DNA of 64,000 bases, taken from Anthonomus grandis grandis. Its lineage: Eukaryota; Arthropoda; Insecta; Coleoptera; Curculionidae. The DNA lies in NCBI RefSeq assembly GCF_022605725.1, contig NC_065556.1, positions 3,596,001 to 3,660,000 on the forward strand. The letters are read 5' to 3'. Below, one piece after another: positions 55,402-64,000 of this stretch. The translations under genes were made by a program, and so were the position numbers. The notes below the pieces were generated by a model. The model saw only the letters and a program-made list of their open reading frames with translations. It was not told where the DNA came from and did no database searches. Position 1 is the first letter of the stretch. Each line of letters begins with the position of its first letter.

Positions 55402-56772
55402 CTGAAACAAAATAATCCTTTTGTACTGTTTTTCTTTTTAATATGGATAAATACAGAAAGTATTTGAAAAGAGGAACTATACTAATTAATAAGAAGTTAC
55501 CGTAATAAAGGGACGACATTTGAAAAAAGATGTGTAAAATATCTATAATGGATTTAACAAAATAGCTTTGTTATATGTACCGGTAAAATACCTAAAGCAA
55601 ATTTTGACGAACCGGCAATTCTGACAAAATGGAATTAACTTTACGAGGTAAAAGTCATAATATTAAAAACAAATTTATTGGGTAAAATAGGAATTAAGAA
55701 ACGTAAATTATAAAATAAACACTTTGTCGACACTTACAAGATGAGGTTCAGTATTTTAATTATATGTTTGAAGATTTCATTACAAAATGAAATAACCATC
55801 ATATTTTACTGAATAAGTATTTTCTCTTTTTTTAAATGGACTTATTTTTTAACGAACCTATTTGAGACTACTAATAGACCGCTGAATATTTCCATTTTTT
55901 AAGACCATTTTTGCACCAATTTTCTATTAGAAAACCAAGGGGAATAAATCTGACCTTTATGGTGAACTTTATTTTACTATGAGATCAGCAAAAGTCTATT
56001 TAAACTTCTAAGATTCCGACAAGAGAAAATAAAGAACCGTCCTTTATAAGGAGAAATGACCTTCAGCTGATCTTCAAGGTTAAACAAGGTATAAAATTAA
56101 GAAACATATTTAAATGTAAAACTTCCTGCTGTTTAGATTGCAGGTGTCAGAAATAATGTCGTTTAACAAAGTCCGAGGTTTACTCATTATTATATCTTCT
56201 TGGAAAATTATTTCATGGTCTTGGTCAGAGGAAATATTGAGCGTACCGGGACCCTTTTACACCCTGCAACAGATATTAGTAAGCCATATCAAGGCAAAGA
56301 AATAGCGCGATTAAAATGTCATTTATTTTAATATTATAACACCACAAAGACAAATTTTAGAAAATGTTTGTTTTCTATCGATTAATGTAATGTAATAACC
56401 ACCTTGCAAATTTCGTAAATGTAAGTCATTTTTAAAATCGAAATAATTAAATTGCAAAACTTTATATGATAAAGTTGTGTTGGTAAAATATGTATGTTAT
56501 CCCAAAATTCTAATACAAACTGTCCCTACATGGAAATTTGGGTATGGAAAAACCTATCTTGGCCGAGAAGAAATGCTTACAAAAGTGAAACACTAAATAA
56601 AGGCAAACCATTTTAAATTCTAAACATCTAAGGCAAAAAACATCATAATTGAACAAAAAAAAGTTATAGTGAAGGTCGTCCAGTGTCATACAGTTACTAT
56701 GAAGAAATCTCTTAACCTAAATGAATCTTAAAGTGCCTTAACACCAAAAAATCCCGAATCGGAGGCGCATTT
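55402..56772. other. No gene seen; flank of two minus-strand genes
   Basis: Upstream sequence or 5' UTR intron of the phosphatase gene and 3' UTR of the B52-type gene. A minus-strand AATAAA at 56322-56327 could end the latter about 450 bases after its stop. Confidence 0.4.
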
Positions 56773-57735
56773 TCAGTTGCTCTTTGACCTAGACCTACTC
56801 CTGGACCGTTCCTTAGACGGCTCCCTAGACTTGGAACGTTCTCTGGAACCGCTTCTTGACCTGTGCCCGTTTTCCTTAGACCTGGATCTGGAACGATCCT
56901 CCCTCGACTTGGATCTCTCCTCCCTATCGTCTTCCCTGGACTTGGACCGATCTTCGCGTCCGTTGGTCTTAGATCGGGACCTGGAGCGGTCCTCGCGAGC
57001 CTTTTTAGCTTCCCTCGAGGCGGATCTGGACCGGGAGCGTTTGTTCGAGCGGCTACGGGAGCGAGATGCCTTATTCTCCTTGCTCTTGCTTCTGGATTTG
57101 CTTCTAGACTTCGATCCGCTGCGAGATCTAGATCTGGAGCGGCTTCTGGAGCTCGATTCGCCTCGTCTACGGCTCTTGCTTTTGTCCTCCACAACTCGGA
57201 TACGTCTACCGTTCAATTCGGTGTCATCCAACTGTTCAATAGCCTTTTTCATATCGCTGCGGCTGGCGAACTCTACTACGCCCTCGTTTTTATGATCTCT
57301 ATGGGCGTCGGCGTAAGTAACCTCACCCGCTTGGCGCATATAGTCCTTAAGGTCTTGCCAGGACACTCTGCTGGAGAGATTTTCGATTATCACTCTATGC
57401 GCGGTGCGTGTGGGCGGTCCGTAACGATCTCTACCGCTATTTCTATCTCTGTCTCGGCCTCTGCTACTGCTACTCCCTCTGGAATCGGCCCAGCGGTCTC
57501 TTCCTCTAGGAGTCCCTCTCGCCCTCTCCACAGTCACCCGCTCTCCCTGGATTCTTTTGCCGTTTAATTCATAAACTGCATCATCCGCGTCACGGTAATC
57601 ATCAAATTCGACAAATCCATATCCGGATTTCAGGGTGACTTCACGCATACGTCCGTAGCCGCGGAAAAAACGCTCCAAGTCGCGCTCGTTGGTGCCGTAC
57701 GGCAGGCCTCCTATGTACACCCTCGAACCTACCAT
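56773..57735 (-). CDS. B52: SR splicing factor B52/SRp55 (SRSF4/5/6 type), intronless
   Basis: 320 residues in a single uninterrupted frame. RRM1 spans residues 4-73, with RNP2 VYIGGLP and RNP1 SGYGFVEF. A short Gly/Arg/Ser hinge follows. The atypical RRM2 spans about 113-184 with the family-specific SWQDLKDYM (125-133) and GEVTYADAH. The RS domain (about 190-320) consists of RS/SR repeats. SR proteins of this group bind exonic enhancers, recruit U1 and U2AF and are phosphorylated on the RS repeats in the nucleus. The start has a good context (AAAATGG) and is only 16 bases from the stop of the upstream pseudouridine-synthase exon. In species where I know the gene it has several coding introns, so the lack of introns is notable. 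Confidence 0.93.
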   Translation of the reverse strand: MVGSRVYIGGLPYGTNERDLERFFRGYGRMREVTLKSGYGFVEFDDYRDADDAVYELNGKRIQGERVTVERARGTPRGRDRWADSRGSSSSRGRDRDRNSGRDRYGPPTRTAHRVIIENLSSRVSWQDLKDYMRQAGEVTYADAHRDHKNEGVVEFASRSDMKKAIEQLDDTELNGRRIRVVEDKSKSRRRGESSSRSRSRSRSRSGSKSRSKSRSKSKENKASRSRSRSNKRSRSRSASREAKKAREDRSRSRSKTNGREDRSKSREDDREERSKSREDRSRSRSKENGHRSRSGSRERSKSREPSKERSRSRSRSKSN

Positions 57736-57751
57736 TTTTCACGAATTTCTA

Positions 57752-57934
57752 CTAATTTTCCACAAAGGATTCCTTGTGATAATCGATTTCGCAGAGATAG
57801 AGGCCGTAACCGGGTACTGTGTTAATGCGGGGATTCCAAGAGTGCTTCGAAGGCACTTCAAGCATAAAACGGACCTCGTCAAGTGATATTGAGCCTATAG
57901 CGACAGCTAAAAGGGTGGCGGTGGTACGTCGAAC
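57752..57934 (-). CDS. tRNA pseudouridine synthase (TruA/PUSL1-like), last exon
   Basis: Begins after a minus-strand acceptor (TTTATGTTTCAG, AG at 57936-57935) and encodes about 60 residues to TAG at 57752-57754. VRRTTATLLAVAIGSISLDE followed by LEVPSKHSWNPR and PGYGLYLCEIDY matches the C-terminal QVRxxxGTLLxVG...GLxLxxVxY pattern of the TruA family; length and context suggest a PUSL1-like enzyme, which isomerises uridines in tRNA anticodon stems. Earlier exons must lie at higher coordinates but none was recognised up to 64000, so the preceding intron is long or the upstream exons lie beyond the window. Confidence 0.75.
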   Translation of the reverse strand, partial: VRRTTATLLAVAIGSISLDEVRFMLEVPSKHSWNPRINTVPGYGLYLCEIDYHKESFVEN

Positions 57935-58287
57935 CTGAAACATAAAGTGTTATTTTAGTTTAATACTAGAAAACTAATAAATAGCTCAGCATTTTGCAAG
58001 TGTTTATATCATTATTACTTTGCGCAGCTTCTGTTTGTTACATAAACAGTAATGAACTGGCATGTTTTTTAAAAATTAATATGAAATGATGAGAAGATTG
58101 GACATACAGTAGTAGGATGGTCCCAATTCTTTTTTGTCGTTTTGATATTTTTTCTTAAAGTTACAGTTTCACTGTAAATGCTTATGAGGCTTGGCTTGTA
58201 AATAAATAAAATATTAATGTACTTCAAAAATCAGATTGACAACTATAAGTAACATGATAAATTGTTAGTCATTACAGTGATCTTATA

Positions 58288-58730
58288 CAGGGTGTTAAAG
58301 TATGAGATGCTGATCCTTAAAGGTGTTAATCCTTAGGTAATTGTAAGAAGAAAAGTTCAGACGAAGCTATGGCCTAAACTCCGTAAGTTTTGAGCTTCAG
58401 TGTGTTGAAAGTTCTTTTTTTCCGCGGTAATCGCATGTCGAACGAAAAAAAGGCAAGAAATCTAATTTTGTCCTAAAATGAATGGGGATTATAAAAATAG
58501 TCTCTATTTTACGGAAAAGCAGTGGCGTGTGTGCTAAATTTCATAAACATATCTAGAAATTTAATAAAGTTATGATGAAGAAGCGATATTTTTCTTAAGA
58601 TTTTAACACCCTCAGCTCTGACCTGTAGCTCAAAAGTTAAGGGTTGAGAATATAGCTTAATTTGAATATTCTTAAAATCACCTAAGGATTAACACCTTTA
58701 AGGATCAGCATCTAATTCTGTAACACCCTG
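58288..58730. mobile_element. MITE, CAGGGTG-ended
   Basis: 443 bp between TA dinucleotides, ends CAGGGTGTTAAAGTATGAGA and, read inward from the right, CAGGGTGTTACAGAATTAGA. A longer inner inverted block around AAGGTGTTAATCCTTAGG extends the TIR to about 60 bp. Non-coding. Confidence 0.88.
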
Positions 58731-59114
58731 TAAAGAAATTGAATATATTTATTTTCATTTTTTCATAAGTCAAAATGAGATGATTATCAAATTATTAAAA
58801 CTAGCATGAGTCTCACAATTTCCATACTTCCATTTTATTGATATACTCTCATATCTATATTTTTTTTAAACTAATGTTTGCGATTAAATCATGATTTATT
58901 TACAAGTTGATATGCCAGCAGCCATATATTAACAGATATACTGGGTGACACATGAATGAGGAAGAGATGAGTATTTTATTCTTTAAGCTAAACAAATGAA
59001 ATTGGTATATTGATGGAATTGTTAATCTGTTGACATAATCAGTTGTTTTCCGTCCCTTCCTGTTTAACCGGAAGTGGCACTAACTTTCTTATTTTAAATG
59101 AGACATTTCGTATA

Positions 59115-59895
59115 TTACGAGGTGTGACAATTAAGTAATGAGACTGATTTTGTTGCGCTATGGTAAACCTGCGACCTTAACATTCCTTTCCCCTTCCCCG
59201 GCATCCCTTCCCTCTCCATTGATACACTGGCCATCGCTCTAGCTTGTTTAGTTCGCCTGCTGTGTCGTGTTGAGTGGACGTGCGTTGGTGGTGCGAAAGT
59301 GCGAATGATTGTCACGAAAATGCAAAAACGAAATCTAGAGCAACGCGTCGCAATAAAATTTTGCGCCAGATTGGGCGAAACAGCTTCGGAAACGTACACT
59401 AAAATTGTAAAAGTGCATGGTGATAGTGCTCTTAGTCTTGCCCAGGTGTTTCGATGACATAAAGAGTTTATGGAGGGGCGAGAAAGCGTGGAAGACCGGT
59501 CGATGTGCGGACTGATGCGCAGCGTGTACGCGCCCTTATCCTTAAAAATCGGCGTTTAACAGTCCGAATGCTAGCCTCCGAACTAGGTATGAACCGTGAG
59601 ATAAATTTAACCGACGATTTTGGGATGACAACGCGCCGTGCCATATCGCCCTTAGCGTGTCCCAGTATTTTTGTACTTTTTTTTGTTCCCTAGAACAAAA
59701 TCGGTGGTCAAAGGTACCCATTTTGAATCGATTACGGACATCCAAGCGTGACGAGGGTACTGGCGGACATCCCAGTCGAAGCGTTCTAGAACTGTTACGA
59801 AACATGGAAAATGCGCTGGAATCGTTGTATAGCTGCCCAAGGGGACTACTTTGAAGGAAACGGCAGACTCATTACTTAATTGTCACACCTCGTAG
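59115..59895 (+). mobile_element. Internally deleted mariner element
   Basis: 781 bp between TA dinucleotides. The terminal repeats contain ACGAGGTGTGACAATTAAGT at both ends. Transposase remnants are on the plus strand: MQKRNLEQRVAIKFCARLGE, the helix-turn-helix NRRLTVRMLASELGMNRE, then a jump to DDNAPCHIA (second catalytic aspartate), and the C-terminal part ETWKMRW-like residues near 59810. The middle, including the first aspartate, and the stretch with the third aspartate are deleted or shifted. This is a typical non-autonomous mariner. Confidence 0.85.
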
Positions 59896-60927
59896 TACGT
59901 TATTTCGATAGAAAATAATAATCTGAGACCAATGATACTGTATTTGCTACTTTTTGTTATATACTCATAGAAAAAAACATTTTTTCCAAATTTTGAAATA
60001 GGATGCGTTGAAATTTCTAATTTTTAATTAAGTTATCATGGAAAACTAGATTTCATTGCATTTTATGACTTAAATGTTTTACATGTCTATTGAAAAATTT
60101 GTCCAAACCAGTAAGGTTGGCATTTACTTAATTTTTTTTAAATATCACGTTGTTGGGAACAACCACTTTTGAAATTTTTTTTTAATCAAAAAATTTGATT
60201 TTTTTTTAATTGGATGATAAATAAGCCCATTAAGCCCATAAGAAAAAAAAACTAAGTCACATAAATAAATGCATACAATTCATACAAGGCTTTGATCTTT
60301 TGAATAGAAGGCTGCGTCTTGACGCGTTCTTTAATTATTTTTCAATTGACATAATATATGACATCTTGTCAAATACAATTTTAGTGTTTACTAATATGTG
60401 AAATGTTTACTGGCTGTATTTCTGAAAAACTATATTTCAAAGTGGATGTTCATAAGGTGCTATTTAAAAAATAGAGAAAACGCAAAAAATACTGGTTTGG
60501 AAATTTTAAATAGGCGTGTAAAAGATTCAAATAATAAAATACAATGATTATTTTTCTGTGATTACTTGATTAAAACTTTCAACACATTTATGGCACCCTA
60601 GTTCAAAATTTAAAGAATTTATTTTTTTCCATGATTATAAAACAAAAAGTAATAAATGCGGTTTCATTATTTTCAGAATATTATTTTCTATCAACATATG
60701 TAATAATATAACTATAAATTGTCCTATTTAAAATAAAAAAGTAACAGTCACTTCCTGTTAAGCCGGAAATAATAAAAAATAACAGAATATGTTAAAAAAT
60801 GCTCTTATAACTATTCTATCGATACACCAAATTCCATTTGCTTATCTTCAAAAGTAAAAAAGCTATTAAGTGTTTTTCCTGTGTCACCCGGTATATTAAC
60901 AACCTTCTAAATTTGTTAATTAATATA

Positions 60928-61330
60928 CAGGGTGTTTTTTAATATTGCGACAAAATTCAGGAGCGTGTTCTTTGGATGAAATCAAGCTAAAAAGTTCCTC
61001 TCAACATATAGTCCTAAACGTCTTAGTTTTTACACTACAGGATGGTAAAGTTGAAAAAAAAAACTACTTTTTTTCAATAAATTTTATACATGTCTTTGAG
61101 GCACGTATTCGAATGTTTTACCGGAAAAACTTAAACTGCGTACCAATTTCCGGAAAAATATCTACAGGGGTATCAAGTTTATCGAAAAAACTTAGTTTTT
61201 TCTTTCAACTCTACCACCCTATAGTGTAAAATGTAAGACGTTTAGGACGTATGTTCATAGGAAAATTTTTGCTTAATTTCGTCCAAGGAATACGCCCCTG
61301 AATTTTGTCGCAATATTAAAAGACACCCTG
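60928..61330. mobile_element. MITE, CAGGGTG-ended
   Basis: 403 bp between TA dinucleotides. Ends read CAGGGTGTTTTTTAATATTG and, inward from the right, CAGGGTGTCTTTTAATATTG. The inverted match continues (CGACAAAATTCAGG) and almost the whole element is a long imperfect hairpin, since 61000-61060 and 61190-61255 are also inverted copies. Confidence 0.9.
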
Positions 61331-63469
61331 TATATTTAAATTAAATCGAAACTACCGTGTCGTCAATAAAATTAAATTTTTTTGAAAAATATTTCATTTG
61401 GATAACAAGAAAACCCATTTTCACATATTGTCAAGTCATAAAAGCTCACTTGAATAATGTGACTTAAATTTAAAGGATTTTAACTATTGACATGTAAATA
61501 TAAAGTATTTGCAAAATGAAAAAAAATTAATTGAATTATCAGTTTTTGGCATAAAAAACTACATAAGATGTAGCTTAAAAAATAGAGAAAAATTACTTAG
61601 GGTTTTGCTTGTAACCCTAATTATCTACAGAAACAGATCACCTAATTAAACTACTTATTTATTAGAAACATGAATTCACCAGAAAAATGAATAAAAATTC
61701 TTTAAATTTAAAAATCTATTCATTAACGCAATTAAATTTATTTGAATTGAGTCATGCTAATCTTGCTCAAAACGTTTTTATTGATAAACCATTTCCAAAT
61801 TGTTTGCCAATTTAACAAATTTTGTCAGTTTTAAAAGGAATTAGTCCTCACACCAACTAACCATCAATCAATTTTCCCTGATTATTTACGAAAAATTTAA
61901 AAATTAACCTAAAAAGTGTTTACCTTTTTAAGTTCTACCTCAATTGACTAAAAATTTCTAATTTTTCCACTAACTTAAATGATATTAAACTTGCAAAATG
62001 TTTTCTGTAACTTGTATAACTAAATGAACAGTAAATAAGTAGGCATTTACTACCAGATTCAAATCTTGCAATTAAATATGAATTTATTATAAAGTCACAA
62101 TAGCAAAGAAATGAATCTGTTAGTGATTAACACGGATTTAAACCATATGAAAAAATAATGGCAGCCAGTTCCAGCTTGGGCAGCTCCAACCAAAAGTGAG
62201 GGGGGATCCGCATCTAGTCCAGTCCAGTCCAATCTTCTGGTTTGCACCTTAGAGCCCGAAAACGTGTGTTGTAATATTTTTTGACCCGATAACACAGTGG
62301 CAATAACAAAACAATAATCATTTCATACCTACTACTCTAGATGAATTTTAACCCAGAAGCATACCTGAAGATGGACGACAGTTAGACTGAAACCTGGGTA
62401 GAAATGGTAGGTAGTAGTGGGTGGGAGTAGCGCAAACCCGCAAAGACCACGAAGGCATGATTGATTGATTGGCGGTCCTTGGCTGGATTGGCCAATGGAG
62501 CTAAGGTCAAGGCAAGGCAGGCACAGCCGTCTTTTAATTGGTCAAGAGGTCAATTTTAGGTTCGATTCACTGTAAAATGGTCACTTTACTTTTGTGTTTT
62601 TATATTGTAGCTTTTTTTTTTTTTTTGTAAAAAGTGAGTGGATAGATAGCTTTTAGTATTAAAGTAGTAAGATTAATTTTTTTTTGCTATTGGGTTAATA
62701 TCCAAAAAGTTGTTAAAGAATTGAATAATGTATAATATTATGTTTTCTTATTATTTAAAAAATTAGTAGTATTTTAAAGAACAAAATATGCATTATTTGC
62801 AAATATTTTATCAACACCTAATTTTAACTTGTTTCTTACAGAGATAAGATAAAATCATATCAATTTTTATTGTTTGCAATTTAATCAAAACTTGATAAAA
62901 TATTTTTATAACTGATTTGAGATAAGTTATGGAAAAACATATTTCATTATTTATATAGCATTAAAAAAAGTGATAATTTTGAGATTATAGTATAAGATGT
63001 ATATATACGATATGAGTACAAAACACAAAAAAAAATTAGTAAAGAAATTTTTTTCAGATTAAAATACTTATGCATTTAAATACTTGATATAATGTAGCTT
63101 TTTAGTTCATGAATTATTTAAGCAAAATAATTAATATGTAAATGTTTTTTTTTAGAACTTTGATTATCAAGAGCATGGTTCAAAATTGAGGAGAATTGGC
63201 AGTGAGAAGAGCTGAAGAAGGCAGTGTCATCAACAAAAAGAGTGATAACATTGCTCGAAGGTACTTTCCCGCCGTTTTTGCCGCTAATATTTTTCATTTT
63301 TTTGTAAGATTTAATCCAATTTTAGGCAATAAACACTAAGTATTTAAAAATAACTTTAAAATTAATTCACATTACCAGTTATATGTACTTTAATAAGATG
63401 AAGCTCCAAAAATTAGGTTTTTGGAATGTTTTTAGAATTCCAAGATAAAAATGAATATTGTTCACTGTA

Positions 63470-63790
63470 TACAGTGCGAGTCTGTAACTTGGAATAAATT
63501 CAATAATAAATAAGCTCCAATATCTCCTAAAAAATCAAGGTTCAGCAAATCATTAACATTAATCAGGAAGAGAGTTGTGCCCAACACAGACCCCTTAGGA
63601 ATACCACATGTAATGGTTTTGCTATCCAATGCTCTGCCCTTGATAGAGACTGAGTGTGTCCTGTCTGATAGATAAGACTTATTTCATGCAAGCTCAACAC
63701 CTTGGAAGCCATACTTATAAAGATTAGACCACAGTATTCTGTGACTGACACAATCGAACTTTTGTGATAAATCACAAAACATATATTTTA
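63470..63790 (-). pseudogene. Non-LTR reverse transcriptase fragment
   Basis: Minus-strand pieces in more than one frame: FDCVSHRILWSNLYKYGFQG, SYLSDRTHSVSIKGRALDSK and CGIPKGSVLGTTLFLIN, equal to RT blocks 3 and 4 of a jockey/CR1-type element. The upstream and catalytic blocks are absent and several frame changes occur, so it is an old relic. Confidence 0.75.
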
Positions 63791-64000
63791 CATCAAAATT
63801 TGCTCAAGGAGACCCCATGTGTTTTTTTTTTATTATAATAGGTGATCAACCTCATTTAACCTAACCACAATAATAAACTATTAAATCTTAACCAAATTAA
63901 CAACCATATATTAACTATTTAATTATCATTAACACTGATATGGCTCTAATAACTTAACTACAACCCATAAATGAATATAAAAAAGAACAATGACTAAAAG
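63791..64000. other. No feature seen
   Basis: AT-rich end of the window without a supported feature. Confidence 0.3.

Larger units (their letters stand above)
57935..63469. other. Intron or spacer with MITEs and a deleted mariner
   Basis: AT-rich sequence upstream of the synthase exon. Apart from the elements at 58288-58730, 59115-59895 and 60928-61330 nothing is recognised. A G+C-richer patch at 62150-62560 contains several ATTGG/CCAAT boxes (about 62465-62500) and might be a promoter. Confidence 0.4.

Noticed and set aside
56777..57567. Two long plus-strand open frames (172 and 234 codons)
   Set aside because: They are antisense shadows of the arginine/serine-rich B52 coding sequence. Their leucine/aspartate runs mirror the RS codons.
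57736..57943. Upstream in-frame extension of B52
   Set aside because: The open frame upstream of the B52 start is in another phase, ends in TAG 16 bases before the ATG, and matches a TruA-type C-terminus, so it is a separate gene.
1..64000. CRISPR arrays, operons, rRNA or tRNA genes
   Set aside because: None seen. The gene structure is eukaryotic and no cloverleaf with a plausible anticodon arm was recognised. The GGTTATGGGCCCAG at 4177 is a primer site, not a tRNA gene.

Overview
This window is AT-rich, intron-split animal DNA, almost certainly from an insect. It holds the insect-type genes melted and B52/SRp55 and transposon families typical of insects (copia with a half-tRNA primer site, Tc1, mariner, rosa-like DD41D elements, pogo/Tigger, gypsy, and jockey/CR1- and R1-type non-LTR elements). 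The order or species cannot be read from it.

Host genes. (1) The 3' part of melted (melt, the VEPH1 orthologue) runs on the + strand as six exons between 10396 and 40898. They join in frame to about 546 residues and end in a PH domain. Its introns are inflated: about 8.7, 7.1 and 12.9 kb, filled with transposons, while the exons are intact. The N-terminal exons lie upstream of the window. (2) On the - strand, 54.8-57.9 kb, are a DUSP19-like dual-specificity phosphatase (54821-55393), an intronless B52/SRp55-type SR splicing factor (56773-57735) and the last exon of a TruA/PUSL1-like tRNA pseudouridine synthase (57752-57934). Only 16 bases separate the synthase stop from the B52 start.

Mobile DNA, left to right: a non-LTR RT remnant (1-1290); a young copia element with TSD and 248-bp LTRs differing at one base (3929-8549); a cluster of rosa-like DD41D elements (11.2-15.6 kb), one nearly complete with ~90-bp TIRs (12292-13787); a pogo-like element with a C-terminal zinc finger (15822-18353); a MITE (19160-19609); a DD41D element whose two ends are inverted copies of its 3' end, itself split by an unidentified TIR element (20214-24346); a Tc1 element (25406-26946); a multi-exon DDE_3 transposase with very long D-to-E spacing (28643-30141); RT remnants; a 2.9-kb foldback holding an R1-type fragment between AACCC repeats (34.9-37.9 kb).

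The most striking region is 41350-48773. A second zinc-finger pogo-like element has had its transposase gene hit twice: once by a Tigger-like element with a 63-nt intron (45906-48127) and once by a 3.2-kb element with 8-bp TSD that encodes a degenerate THAP domain plus coiled coil, as expected of a P-superfamily derivative (42536-45766). Further right are gypsy and RTE-type remnants (51.0-54.1 kb), two MITEs, a deleted mariner and a final RT fragment. Nearly all transposase relics in the melted introns lie on the strand opposite to melted.
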